This document shows, piece after piece, positions 42,027 through 51,397 of a DNA stretch of 63,023 nucleotides. Each line of letters begins with the position of its first letter. The first letter of the stretch is position 1. A program made the translations under genes and the position numbers. The DNA is from Bacteroidaceae bacterium (lineage in GTDB: Bacteria; Bacteroidota; Bacteroidia; Bacteroidales; Bacteroidaceae). The stretch spans positions 1 to 63,023 of the forward strand of contig JAFYOS010000007.1 of NCBI GenBank assembly GCA_017560125.1, read 5' to 3'. The notes under the pieces were generated by a model that had not been told where the DNA came from, made no database searches, and saw only the letters and a list, made by a program, of their open reading frames with translations.

Positions 42027-43100
42027 ATGAGTGAAAAATATGATTGTTCGGCGGTGACACCCGAGGATAAGCTATATATATCGCGTTGCTTGCAGCTTGC
42101 ACGAAATGCTGCAGGCACAACCTCGCCCAATCCTATGGTTGGGGCGGTGATAGTGTGCGACGGTAAAATCATTGGCGAGGGCTATCATATACGTTGCGGC
42201 GAACCGCACGCCGAAGTGAACGCTGTGGCATCGGTGAAGGATAGGTCGTTGCTGTCGCAATCGACCATATATGTGAGCCTTGAGCCCTGTTCGCACTATG
42301 GAAAGACGCCTCCCTGTGCCGACATGATAATAGCAGCGGGCATTCCCCGCGTGGTGATAGCCACCACCGATAATAACGAAATGGTGAGCGGTCGTGGCAT
42401 TGAGCGCATGAGGGCCGCCGGCATCGATGTGAAGGTGGGTGTGCTTTGCGACGAGGCCTATGCACTCAACAGCACCTTTTTTACCTATCATGGCAAGGGA
42501 CGCCCGCTTGTTACGCTCAAATGGGCGCAGTCGGCCGATGGATTTATCGACGTCGTGCGCGATGGCGGCAAGGCGCAGATGATATCCAACCTGGCTTCGT
42601 TGATGGCTGTTCATAAACTGCGTGCCACGCACGATGCCATCCTCGTGGGGCCTCGCACGGCACTGCTCGACAACCCGTCGCTCACCCTGCGCCATTGGCC
42701 CGGAAAGACACCGCTCAGGCTGGTGATAGACCGCGACGGTGTGCTGCCGACCGACCTCCATCTGTTCGATGGTTCGCACCCGACAATCGTATATACATCG
42801 GCGTTGCACGACGGCCGTTTCGATGCCAATGTAAGCGAGGTTGTGCTCGATTTTTCGGGCGATGTCCTTCAGCAGATTCTTGAACATCTGCATGCAATCA
42901 AGGTGGGCTCGCTTCTGGTCGAGGGTGGCGCTTCGCTCTTGCAAAGCTTTATAGACGGCGACCTGTGGGACTGCATGCGCGTCGAGACGAATGGCGCGCT
43001 ACGCCTTGGTGCCGGAGTGGCTGCTCCTGTTGTCCCTAAAACGGTGAAATCTATCTCGTTTACATCCTTCGGAAACGAGATTACCACCTATTTGCGGTGA
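42027..43100 (+). CDS. ribD: Bifunctional riboflavin biosynthesis deaminase/reductase RibD
   Basis: This 357-residue enzyme makes two steps of flavin synthesis. The N-terminal zinc deaminase has HAEVNAV and PCSHYGKTPPCADMII. The C-terminal reductase domain begins at VTLKWAQSADGFI and has AILVGPRTALLDNPSLTLR. The opening TSPNPMVGAVIV is standard. It lies 16 bases after the phosphoesterase. No other riboflavin gene is in view. Confidence 0.94.
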   Translation: MSEKYDCSAVTPEDKLYISRCLQLARNAAGTTSPNPMVGAVIVCDGKIIGEGYHIRCGEPHAEVNAVASVKDRSLLSQSTIYVSLEPCSHYGKTPPCADMIIAAGIPRVVIATTDNNEMVSGRGIERMRAAGIDVKVGVLCDEAYALNSTFFTYHGKGRPLVTLKWAQSADGFIDVVRDGGKAQMISNLASLMAVHKLRATHDAILVGPRTALLDNPSLTLRHWPGKTPLRLVIDRDGVLPTDLHLFDGSHPTIVYTSALHDGRFDANVSEVVLDFSGDVLQQILEHLHAIKVGSLLVEGGASLLQSFIDGDLWDCMRVETNGALRLGAGVAAPVVPKTVKSISFTSFGNEITTYLR

Positions 43101-43170
43101 TTTTCGCTATTTTTAGTCATAAAAAAACATAAATAAGAGAAACTTTTACAATCATCCCAAAAATTGTTCT

Positions 43171-43178
43171 TATTTTTG
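43171..43178 (+). promoter_or_regulatory. Possible -7 box for the DUF6242-like/porG/uppS/bamA set
   Basis: TATTTTTG lies 72 bases before the ATG at 43251. No good -33 element is present. Confidence 0.45.
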
Positions 43179-43250
43179 TAAGATGATATAAAGCGCGAAG
43201 CCGTGCAGGGGACTGTCGGCTTGTAAACACACAATATGTTACGTACAAAT

Positions 43251-44621
43251 ATGAAAAAGTTTCTCACACTATATTCGATAGCAGCGTTCCTGATGCTCTC
43301 TTTTGCATCGTGTCTCGAATCGGACGATCCGTTCGAAGTTGAACTCACTCCTTATGCAACGTTGCGTTCGTTTGCCATTTGCGATATCAATACGAAGACC
43401 ATTGTGAAAACCGACGATGGTCGCGATAGCACCGTGGTGAAAATTACCCCGGGTGTGAGCTATCCCTTTGCGATTGACCAGGAGAACAATCTTGCCTACA
43501 ATGTCGATTCGCTTCCTGTCGGCACCGATATCACCCGCGTAGCCATTGAGATGAAGTGCGATGGTGCAGCGTATGTATATGCCGATTCAATAGACGAATA
43601 TCGCCTCTTCATGGCTAACGATTCGATAGATTTCACCAAGCCTATGCGCCTGTTGATTACTGCGACCGACGGTACATATGCTCGCGAGTACAAGGTTTCG
43701 TTGAACGTGCATACGATAGATCCCAACCAACTCTATTGGAGAAAGTGCTCGGCGACACCCGCTGCTTCGATGGCAGAGTGCCGCGTGCTGGAGAAGGGCG
43801 ATTCGCTCTATCTCTTCTCGGCTGCCGAGGATGGCGTGGCATCGCTCCACGTTGCGGCTCTTCCCGACGCTTCGGCATGGGCCGGAAAGGCGTTGAACGG
43901 TCTTCCCGCTGCCGCCAATTTCAACAGCATCACTCTGTACGAAGATAATTTCTACGTTGTAGCCGACGGTGTGCTCTACACATCGGCCGATGGCGCCTTG
44001 TGGAACGAGGTTGCCGGCAACGGTGGCATAAAGACCTTGTTTGCTGCATCCGACGACGATTATGCGCTGTGGGCGGTGGTGAACGATTCTTTGGCCTATT
44101 GCAGCAACGTGGCCGATGGATTCACTATGGTGCAGGCGTTGCCGAGCGAATTCCCCTTGTATGGAATTTCTTCGTCAGTTAATGTGTTGCGTACCAACTA
44201 CAACATCAGTCGCTATGTAGTAGTGGGCTACCCCTCGATGGATGCTCAGGCGCGTCCTCAGGTGTGGAGCAAGCTCACATCCGAGAATATGTGGTCACAC
44301 TATGTGCCTTCGTCATACAACGAAAAGCAGTGCCCCGCGCTTGAATCGCTTGCCGTTATCGATTACGACAGCCGATTGTATGCCTTCGGTGGCAAGGGCG
44401 TTGTAAACGGCGTGGATGTAGTGCCTTTTGATGTGATATATGTGTCGCGCGACAATGGAATAACATGGGATAGCGAGGTTTATGATGCCCCCATGCTTCC
44501 TGCCGAGCTGGTGGGCGTTGATGCCCCCTTTGCGACAACGGTTGGTGCCGGCGAGAATATATGGTTGGTCGTTGGCGGTGGATATGTGTGGTGCGGACGT
44601 ATGAACAAATTCGAATTGTAA
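43251..44621 (+). CDS. DUF6242-like lipoprotein, propeller-type repeats
   Basis: This 456-residue lipoprotein has a lipobox SFASC (Cys21). The first 150 residues are beta-rich; the second half has short repeats with DGALWNEV and VSRDNGITWDSEVYDA motifs, like the Asp-box turns of beta-propellers. It resembles the DUF6242 family of Bacteroidales. The function is unknown. It is directly upstream of porG (six bases), so it may have a role at the outer membrane. The ATG at 43251 gives a clean signal; an in-frame ATG 15 bases earlier is less good. Confidence 0.82.
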   Translation: MKKFLTLYSIAAFLMLSFASCLESDDPFEVELTPYATLRSFAICDINTKTIVKTDDGRDSTVVKITPGVSYPFAIDQENNLAYNVDSLPVGTDITRVAIEMKCDGAAYVYADSIDEYRLFMANDSIDFTKPMRLLITATDGTYAREYKVSLNVHTIDPNQLYWRKCSATPAASMAECRVLEKGDSLYLFSAAEDGVASLHVAALPDASAWAGKALNGLPAAANFNSITLYEDNFYVVADGVLYTSADGALWNEVAGNGGIKTLFAASDDDYALWAVVNDSLAYCSNVADGFTMVQALPSEFPLYGISSSVNVLRTNYNISRYVVVGYPSMDAQARPQVWSKLTSENMWSHYVPSSYNEKQCPALESLAVIDYDSRLYAFGGKGVVNGVDVVPFDVIYVSRDNGITWDSEVYDAPMLPAELVGVDAPFATTVGAGENIWLVVGGGYVWCGRMNKFEL

Positions 44622-44627
44622 CCACAT

Positions 44628-45332
44628 ATGAGATTTCGCTCGCTTAAATATCTGTTGCTGTTCGGGTTGCTTTTTGTAGCGACCCGCGCCACTTTGCATG
44701 CACAGGACCTCGAATACAAAATGGAGGTCGGCGGTATGCTTGGTGCCAGCTGCTATTTGGGCGATGCCAATTATACGGAATTGTTCAAGGATATTTCGGC
44801 CATGGGCGGTGCGCTTGTAAGGTACAACATCAATCCCCGCATGGCTGTGAAAGGTAATTTGGCCATTGGCGGCATTTCGGGCACGACCAAGGAGAGCGAG
44901 TACAAATTGCCGGGCGGTCAGGATATAGATTTTTCTCGCACATTGTACGACCTTGGCGCGCAGTTCGAATACAATTTCTTTGCCTATGGCAACGGTGGTG
45001 GATACAAACGTTTGCATCGTTTCACCCCGTATATATTTATGGGCATGGGATTTACATTTGCTCCCGAGCCCGTTGATAACGTGTTTACGGTGAATTTCCC
45101 CATAGGTTTGGGGGTGAAATACAAGGTGGCGCCCCGCTTGAATGCCGGTTGCGAGCTCTCTTTCCGTTTCAGCATGAGCGACAAGCTCGATGTGAGCAAA
45201 GAGACGACACCAACCCTGGACGACCCGTTGGGTATAAAGAGCTCGGGAATGAAGAACAAGGACACCTATTCGTTCTTTTCCATATTCCTGACATACGACA
45301 TAATGCCAAAATACAGAAAATGCAATAATTGA
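44628..45332 (+). CDS. porG: T9SS outer-membrane protein PorG (DUF6089)
   Basis: This 234-residue outer-membrane barrel protein has a signal peptide ending at TLHA. The start of the mature protein ([21 protein letters not shown]) and the body match the DUF6089/PorG family, a part linked to the PorK-PorN ring of the T9[14 protein letters not shown] and [17 protein letters not shown] are terminal strands. In Porphyromonas this gene also precedes uppS and bamA, and the same order is seen here, which strengthens the call. Confidence 0.88.
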   Translation: MRFRSLKYLLLFGLLFVATRATLHAQDLEYKMEVGGMLGASCYLGDANYTELFKDISAMGGALVRYNINPRMAVKGNLAIGGISGTTKESEYKLPGGQDIDFSRTLYDLGAQFEYNFFAYGNGGGYKRLHRFTPYIFMGMGFTFAPEPVDNVFTVNFPIGLGVKYKVAPRLNAGCELSFRFSMSDKLDVSKETTPTLDDPLGIKSSGMKNKDTYSFFSIFLTYDIMPKYRKCNN

Positions 45333-45354
45333 CAATATAGAAACTGTAGATATT

Positions 45355-46092
45355 ATGAATTATATAGATTTGATAGACAAGGAGCGTGTTCCCGAACATA
45401 TAGCGATAATAATGGATGGCAACGGCCGCTGGGCTCAGCAGCGTGGCCTGGCCCGCACCGATGGACATCAGGCGGGTGCGGTTGTCGTTAAGCGAATTGC
45501 CGAGGATGCTGTTCGCTTGGGCGTTCGCTACCTTACTCTATACACATTTTCCACCGAGAACTGGAATCGTCCCACCGACGAGGTGGCTGCACTGATGGTG
45601 CTGCTTTTCGATTCCATGGAAGAGGAAATATTCATAAAGAACAATATACGTTTTTCCGTTATAGGCGAGATTGACAAATTGCCCGAGCGCGTGCGCGATC
45701 GTTTCAAAAAATGTATGGAGCGTACAGCCGGCAATACAAAAATGACCTTCGTGTTGGCCATAAGCTATTCGGCAAAATGGGAAATAACCGAGGCGGTACG
45801 CAAGATTGCTGCCAAGGTACAGGGCGGCGAATTGCAGTTGCAGGATATCGACGACAAGCTCATCGACAACAACCTGACAACATACGACATGCCCGATCCC
45901 GAGCTGCTCATACGCACCGGCCGCGAGCAGCGATTGAGCAACTTCCTTTTATGGCAGTGTGCATACTCCGAGCTCTACTTCAGCGAGGTCATGTGGCCCG
46001 AATTCGACAAGGAGGAGTTGTGCAAGGCTATCTACAGCTATCAGCAGCGTCAGCGTCGTTTCGGTAAAACCGGAGAACAGGTTACAAAATGA
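45355..46092 (+). CDS. uppS: Undecaprenyl diphosphate synthase (isoprenyl transferase)
   Basis: This 245-residue cis-prenyltransferase adds isopentenyl units to make the C55 lipid carrier for peptidoglycan and O-antigen. The substrate loop [17 protein letters not shown] is diagnostic, with [13 protein letters not shown] and [15 protein letters not shown] following. It overlaps bamA by four bases (ATGA). The gene order porG-uppS-bamA-skp is typical of Bacteroidales. Confidence 0.95.
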   Translation: MNYIDLIDKERVPEHIAIIMDGNGRWAQQRGLARTDGHQAGAVVVKRIAEDAVRLGVRYLTLYTFSTENWNRPTDEVAALMVLLFDSMEEEIFIKNNIRFSVIGEIDKLPERVRDRFKKCMERTAGNTKMTFVLAISYSAKWEITEAVRKIAAKVQGGELQLQDIDDKLIDNNLTTYDMPDPELLIRTGREQRLSNFLLWQCAYSELYFSEVMWPEFDKEELCKAIYSYQQRQRRFGKTGEQVTK

Positions 46093-48731
46093 AAAACATC
46101 TTGAAAATGAAATATATACACTCCATACGATTCCGCTTGTCGTTGCTCCTGTTGCTTGCAGTGGGCACGCTTTTCGCACAGAGCGGAAAGATTGTCGCTC
46201 CCACTATTCTCTATTCGGGAGCGCCCCGCCAATATGTCATCGGCGGCATCTCCGTTTCGGGTGTCGATAACTACGATTCACACATAATCGTAGGCCTTTC
46301 GGGCTTGGCGGTCGGCGATATCATAAAAGTACCCGGCGAGGATATAACCACAGCGGTGAAGCGCTATTGGAAACACGGATTGTTCTCCGATGTGAGCATT
46401 GTGGCCGACAGTATCGTGGATAACATGATATACCTTGGTGTCAAATTGAAACAGCGCCCCCGTGTGTCGCAGGTAAATGTCAACGGCGTCAAGAAGAGCG
46501 AGCGTGAGGATATTATAGCAAAAATAGGTCTTATCAAGGGTAACCAGATTACCCCCAACATGGTTGACAACGCCCGTCGCGTGATACGTCGCTACTACGA
46601 CAGCAAAGGATACAAGAACGCGCAGATAGATATCATTCAGCGCCCCGATGTCAATTTGCAAAACCAGATGATTGTCGATGTCAACATCGACCGCAAGGAC
46701 AAGATAAAGGTGAACAGCATCACTGTTGAGGGTACCAACGCCATCCCCGCGGACAAGATCAAGAAATTGATGAAGAAAACCCGCGAGAAGGGCAAGCTGG
46801 CCAACCTGTTGCGCTCCAAGAAATATACCGACGAGCGTTTCGAAGAGGACAAGGAACGCATCCTTGAACGATACAGCGAGCTGGGTTACCGCGACGCGGT
46901 TATCGTGACCGACAGCGTGGCACGCCACGACGACAGCAGTGTGGATGTGTATCTGAAGATAGACGAGGGTAACAAGTATTACTTGCGCAGCATCAACTGG
47001 GTGGGTAACAGTGTCTTCTCGACTGCCGGACTGAGCGAGGCATTGCAGATGAAAGCCGGCGATGTATATAACCAGAAGCTGCTCGATGCACGCCTGAAAA
47101 CCGACGAGACATCTATCCACAAAGAGTATTACAACAAGGGTTATGTGTGGTCGCGTCCCACTCCCGTGGAGCTGAGCGTCGAGAACGACTCGGTTGACCT
47201 CGAAATACGTATCACCGAGGGCCCTCAGGCTACCATCAACAAGGTGACCATCGCAGGTAACGACCGTCTTTACGAGGAAGTTGTGCGTCGCGAATTGCGT
47301 ACATTGCCCGGCGCGTTGTTCTCTATGCGCGACCTTGAGCGCTCTTTCCGCGAGATTGGTCAGATGGGACACTTCGACCCCGAAAAGATAAATCCCAATG
47401 TGGTGGATGACCCCACAAATGCTACTGTCGATATCAACTGGGAGCTTGTTTCGAAGAGCAACGACCAGGTTGAATTGTCGGCCGGATGGGGACAGACTGG
47501 TATTATTGGTAAGGTGGCGCTTAAATTCACCAATTTCTCAATGCGTAACCTCTTCAGCAAGGATGCCAATCGTCGTGGTATCATTCCCCAGGGCGACGGA
47601 CAGACGGTTACATTGAGCGCACAAAGTAACGGACAGTACTATCAGGCCTACAGCCTCTCGTTCTACGATCCCTGGTTCGGCCGCAAGCGTCCCAATTCGC
47701 TCTCGGTGTCTGCCTTCATGTCTATACAGACCGACGTTGCAAGCAGCTACTACAATTCGGCTTATTATAACAATTACTATAATTATATGTATGGTTATGG
47801 TAATTACAATAACTATGGATACAATAATATATCGTCGTATTACGATCCCGACAAATATATCAAGATGTATGGTCTGTCGCTCGGTTGGGGACGCCGCCTT
47901 AACTGGCCCGACGATTACTTCCAGTTCTCGGCCGAGTTGAGCTATCAGCTCTATTCGTTGAAGGATTGGCAGTACTTCATCATTTCGAACGGTAACTGTA
48001 ACAATATAAGCCTTACACTTACATTGTCGCGTAACTCGGTGTACAACCCCATCTATCCGCGTAGTGGTTCCGAGTTCTCGTTCTCGGGTTCGTTCACTCC
48101 TCCCTATTCGTTGTTCGACGGTAAGGATTACGAAAAGCTCGCTTCGGATACAAAGAGCCCCACATATCGCAAGGAACTCAGCGAGAAATATAAATGGATT
48201 GAGTACTACAAGTTCAAGTTCAAGAGCAAGACATATACCTCGCTCACAAGCGGCAACTACAACCTTGTGCTCATGACCCGCGCCGATTTTGGTATATTGG
48301 GCAGCTACTCGGCCAACAAGAAATCGCCCTTCGAGACATTCTACGTGGGTGGTGACGGTATGAGCGGTTACTCATACAACTATGCAACCGATATTATCGC
48401 CCTTCGTGGTTACGACAACGGTAGCCTCACCCCCTATGGATACGAGGGCTATGCCTATACACGATTGGGCCTTGAATTGCGCTACCCGTTGATGCTGCAG
48501 ACAGCAACCAACATCTATGCACTTGCATTTGTCGAGGGTGGTAACTCGTGGACCGATGCTTCCAAGTTCAATCCCTTCGACCTGAAGCGAAGCGCCGGTG
48601 TCGGTATCCGTCTTTACCTGCAGATGATTGGCCTTATCGGTCTCGATTGGGCCTACGGCTTCGATAAGGTATTCGGTACATCGTCGTACGGTGGCAGCCA
48701 GTTCCACTTTATACTCGGACAGGAATTCTAA
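46089..48731 (+). CDS. bamA: Outer-membrane protein assembly factor BamA
   Basis: This 880-residue Omp85 protein inserts beta-barrels into the outer membrane. A signal peptide (ending GTLFA) is followed by POTRA domains (about 30-430) and the barrel. Conserved barrel marks are [21 protein letters not shown] and [22 protein letters not shown]; the protein ends with FHFILGQEF, a proper terminal strand with Phe. Residues about 553-585 are an unusual Tyr/Asn-rich stretch ([19 protein letters not shown]) in a likely surface loop. The start overlaps the uppS stop. Three Skp-like genes follow. Confidence 0.95.
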   Translation: MKNILKMKYIHSIRFRLSLLLLLAVGTLFAQSGKIVAPTILYSGAPRQYVIGGISVSGVDNYDSHIIVGLSGLAVGDIIKVPGEDITTAVKRYWKHGLFSDVSIVADSIVDNMIYLGVKLKQRPRVSQVNVNGVKKSEREDIIAKIGLIKGNQITPNMVDNARRVIRRYYDSKGYKNAQIDIIQRPDVNLQNQMIVDVNIDRKDKIKVNSITVEGTNAIPADKIKKLMKKTREKGKLANLLRSKKYTDERFEEDKERILERYSELGYRDAVIVTDSVARHDDSSVDVYLKIDEGNKYYLRSINWVGNSVFSTAGLSEALQMKAGDVYNQKLLDARLKTDETSIHKEYYNKGYVWSRPTPVELSVENDSVDLEIRITEGPQATINKVTIAGNDRLYEEVVRRELRTLPGALFSMRDLERSFREIGQMGHFDPEKINPNVVDDPTNATVDINWELVSKSNDQVELSAGWGQTGIIGKVALKFTNFSMRNLFSKDANRRGIIPQGDGQTVTLSAQSNGQYYQAYSLSFYDPWFGRKRPNSLSVSAFMSIQTDVASSYYNSAYYNNYYNYMYGYGNYNNYGYNNISSYYDPDKYIKMYGLSLGWGRRLNWPDDYFQFSAELSYQLYSLKDWQYFIISNGNCNNISLTLTLSRNSVYNPIYPRSGSEFSFSGSFTPPYSLFDGKDYEKLASDTKSPTYRKELSEKYKWIEYYKFKFKSKTYTSLTSGNYNLVLMTRADFGILGSYSANKKSPFETFYVGGDGMSGYSYNYATDIIALRGYDNGSLTPYGYEGYAYTRLGLELRYPLMLQTATNIYALAFVEGGNSWTDASKFNPFDLKRSAGVGIRLYLQMIGLIGLDWAYGFDKVFGTSSYGGSQFHFILGQEF

Positions 48732-48756
48732 TACGATAACTATTAAAACGTAAGAT

Positions 48757-49272
48757 ATGAAAAAGTTACTTTTAATGGCTTTCTTCGCAGTGATATCTGC
48801 GGTAAGCGTCAATGCACAGAAATTTGCGTTAATTGATATGGAGTACATCCTTAAGAATATTCCGGCCTACGAGCGTGCCAACGAGCAGCTTACACAGCAG
48901 TCGAAGCGCTGGCAGGGCGAGATAGACGATGTAACCATGGAGGCCCAGAACCTCTACAAGAAATATCAGAGTGAGTCGATATTCTTGTCCGACGAGCAGC
49001 GCACCAAACGCGAGCAGGAGATTCTTGCCAAAGAGAAGCAGGCAAGCGAGCTCAAACGTAAATATTTCGGTCCCGAAGGCGAATTGTACAAGAAGCGCGA
49101 GAGCCTCATGGCGCCCATACAGGACGAAATCTACAACGCCGTAAAGGAGATATGCGAGGCCAAAGGCTATTCGGCGGTGGTCGATCGCGCTTCGGCGGTA
49201 AGCATCATATATGCTTCGCCCAAGATAGATATAAGCAACGAGGTGCTTGTAAAACTTGGTTATTCAAATTAA
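48757..49272 (+). CDS. OmpH/Skp-family periplasmic chaperone 1
   Basis: This 171-residue protein has a signal peptide (cut after SVNA). It starts with the family opening QKFALIDMEYILKNIPAYE, continues as long charged coiled-coil arms and ends with a beta segment (AVVDRASAVSIIYASPKIDI). It is predicted to form a trimeric jellyfish-like chaperone that carries unfolded outer-membrane proteins to BamA, encoded 25 bases upstream. Confidence 0.92.
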   Translation: MKKLLLMAFFAVISAVSVNAQKFALIDMEYILKNIPAYERANEQLTQQSKRWQGEIDDVTMEAQNLYKKYQSESIFLSDEQRTKREQEILAKEKQASELKRKYFGPEGELYKKRESLMAPIQDEIYNAVKEICEAKGYSAVVDRASAVSIIYASPKIDISNEVLVKLGYSN

Positions 49273-49331
49273 ATAACTACCTTTGCATCTGTTTAAGTAA
49301 AAAATAGTAATAATATCAAATAGAAAAAGCG

Positions 49332-49877
49332 ATGAAAAAACTTATTGTTTTATTATTGATTGTGGCTCCCATGAGCCTTTTTGCACAGAAATTCGGATAT
49401 ATCAATTCAATGGAGATAGTACAGGTGATGCCCGAATATATCAAAGCACAGAACGACTACCAGACACTTCACAAGCAGTACGCCGATGAGTATGAGCGTT
49501 TGGGCAAGCAGTTCGAGAAAGAGAGAATGGAGTATGAGCAGGCCAAGGATTCTCTTCCCCCTGCAATTCTCGCACGTCGCGAGAAGGGTCTTCAGGAGCT
49601 CCTGAACCGCATTCAGCAGTACGAGCAGGAGAGCGCTCAGAACCTTCAGCAGGCACAGGCTACAAAGCTCGGCGAGGTTAACCAGATTCTCAACAAGGCT
49701 ATTCAGGCAGTTGGCGATGCAGGCGGTTACATCTGCGTGTTCGACGTAGCAAGCGGCATCCCCTACATCAGCAAATCTCTTTGCGAGGATCTTACAGAGG
49801 CTGTCAAGACAAAGCTCGGCATCAAGAAGGGTGCAAAACCCGCGGCTCCCGCAGCAGCGCCCGCAGCCACTAAGTAA
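49332..49877 (+). CDS. OmpH/Skp-family periplasmic chaperone 2
   Basis: This 181-residue paralogue of the preceding gene has a signal peptide ending SLFA, then QKFGYINSMEIVQVMPEY and helical arms (ERMEYEQAKDSLPPAILARRE). It ends with an Ala/Pro/Lys-rich tail (AKPAAPAAAPAATK), absent from the other two copies. Codon bias is strong, so expression is likely high. A terminator follows. Confidence 0.92.
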   Translation: MKKLIVLLLIVAPMSLFAQKFGYINSMEIVQVMPEYIKAQNDYQTLHKQYADEYERLGKQFEKERMEYEQAKDSLPPAILARREKGLQELLNRIQQYEQESAQNLQQAQATKLGEVNQILNKAIQAVGDAGGYICVFDVASGIPYISKSLCEDLTEAVKTKLGIKKGAKPAAPAAAPAATK

Positions 49878-49912
49878 TAATCACTGCATTTAGGGTAACA
49901 AACCAAATAGGG

Positions 49913-49949
49913 CAGGGGAGGGTAGCTGCCTTCCCCTGTTTGTTTTTTA
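49913..49949 (+). terminator. Intrinsic terminator between the second and third Skp-like genes
   Basis: Ten bases (49913-49922) pair with 49929-49938 with one G-T pair around TAGCTG. TTTGTTTTTT follows. The third Skp-like gene starts 27 bases later. Confidence 0.85.
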
Positions 49950-49975
49950 TAAACCATATAGAAAATTCTGATACC

Positions 49976-50518
49976 ATGCGTAAGCTTTTCTTTTTGCTGA
50001 TGCTCATCCCCATGGCATTGGCGGCACAAACAAACATATTCGGATACATTCATTACGATAAGGTCATGAAGCAGATGCCCGAGTATCTTCAGGCAAACAA
50101 TGAATATAGCGAACTGAAGAAACGCTGCGATGCCGAAATCGCTCGCAACGAGGAGGAGCTTACCCGTTCGTATGTGGCCTATCTCGATGGTCAGAACGAG
50201 TTCCCCGAACCCATTCTGCGCAAACGCCAGAAGGAGCTTCAGCAGCTTGTCGATAAGAGCGTTCTTTTCCGCGGCGAACTGCAGACATGGTTGGCCCAGG
50301 CCCAGGATTCTCTTATGACCCCCGTGCGTGCCAAACTCGATGATGCCATCTCGCGAGTGTGCATGCATAACAACCTTGCCTATGTGATTGACATCGACAA
50401 CGCCGCATATAAATTCATTAACCCCAATTGTGGCTTCGATGTTACCAATGCGGTGCTCGTGACATTGGGTGTGGTGAAAGAGGATGAGCCCGCCGAGAGC
50501 GATGAAACCAATGAATAA
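49976..50518 (+). CDS. OmpH/Skp-family periplasmic chaperone 3
   Basis: This 180-residue third paralogue has a signal peptide (MRKLFFLLMLIPMALAA), then TNIFGYIHYDKVMKQMPEY and coiled-coil arms; the C-terminus is acidic. It is more diverged than the first two. ATG 49976 gives a normal signal peptide. A terminator separates it from copy 2, so it is expressed by read-through or from its own promoter. murI follows 30 bases downstream. Confidence 0.9.
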   Translation: MRKLFFLLMLIPMALAAQTNIFGYIHYDKVMKQMPEYLQANNEYSELKKRCDAEIARNEEELTRSYVAYLDGQNEFPEPILRKRQKELQQLVDKSVLFRGELQTWLAQAQDSLMTPVRAKLDDAISRVCMHNNLAYVIDIDNAAYKFINPNCGFDVTNAVLVTLGVVKEDEPAESDETNE

Positions 50519-50548
50519 CCCCTTAATGTAGAAGTACGCGCAACGACG

Positions 50549-51394
50549 ATGGGAACTAACTACAAATTGCCGCAGGGCCCCGGCCCCATAGGAATATTCG
50601 ATTCGGGCTATGGCGGCCTGACGATATATCAGGAGATACAGCGCCTGATGCCACAGTACGATTATCTCTATTTGGGCGATAATGCCCGCACCCCCTACGG
50701 TTCCCGTTCGTTCGACGTGGTGTATGAATTCACCCGCCAGTCGGTGCGCTATCTGTTCCAGTCGGGCTGTCAGTTGGTGGTGCTTGCTTGTAACACGGCA
50801 TCGGCCAAGGCGCTCCGAAGCATACAACAGATCGATTTGCCTGTCATGGATCCCCGTCGTCGCGTTCTTGGAATCATCCGTCCTACCGTCGAGAATATAG
50901 GCGAAATAACAAAAACCAATCACGTTGGTGTGCTTGCCACCGACGGTACCATCAAATCGCTCTCCTATCCCTTGGAGATACGCAAGCTCTACCCATCGAT
51001 ACATGTAACAGGCGAGGCCTGCCCCCTGTGGGTGCCTCTTGTCGAGACAAGCGAGTATAGCTCGCCCGGTGCCGACTATTTCATTAAAAAACATGTTGAT
51101 AATCTGCTCAATCGCGATCCGCTCATAGATACCATCATATTGGGTTGCACGCACTATCCCCTGCTGTTGGAGAAGATAGAGAAATACGTGCCTTCCAATG
51201 TGAAAATAGTTACCCAGGGTGCGGCGGTTGCGGCTTCGCTCAAGGAGTATCTCACTCGTCATCCCGAGATTGAGGGCCTCTGCACACGCGGTTCGAACAG
51301 CTGTTTCTGCACCACGGAATCGGAGGACAAATTCCGCGAGAGGGCCTCTGTCTTCTTGCATCAGCCGGTGAAGGCACAGACGGTGATAATCTGA
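50549..51394 (+). CDS. murI: Glutamate racemase
   Basis: This 281-residue enzyme makes D-glutamate for peptidoglycan. The two catalytic cysteines lie in ACNTASAKAL and GCTHYPLLLEKIE, and GIFDSGYGGLTI and DNARTPYG are conserved N-terminal motifs. Its stop codon is four bases from the stop of the convergent permease gene, with no room for a terminator between them. Confidence 0.95.
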   Translation: MGTNYKLPQGPGPIGIFDSGYGGLTIYQEIQRLMPQYDYLYLGDNARTPYGSRSFDVVYEFTRQSVRYLFQSGCQLVVLACNTASAKALRSIQQIDLPVMDPRRRVLGIIRPTVENIGEITKTNHVGVLATDGTIKSLSYPLEIRKLYPSIHVTGEACPLWVPLVETSEYSSPGADYFIKKHVDNLLNRDPLIDTIILGCTHYPLLLEKIEKYVPSNVKIVTQGAAVAASLKEYLTRHPEIEGLCTRGSNSCFCTTESEDKFRERASVFLHQPVKAQTVII

Positions 51395-51397
51395 TAG

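Noticed and set aside
43251-45335. Minus-strand open frame opposite porG and the DUF6242-like gene (44313-45335)
   Set aside because: The plus-strand genes have lipobox or signal peptide and family motifs, and the antisense product is low-complexity.
49763-51361. 532-residue open frame on the minus strand
   Set aside because: It is antisense to the end of skp copy 2, skp copy 3 and murI, all of which have clear family motifs on the plus strand.
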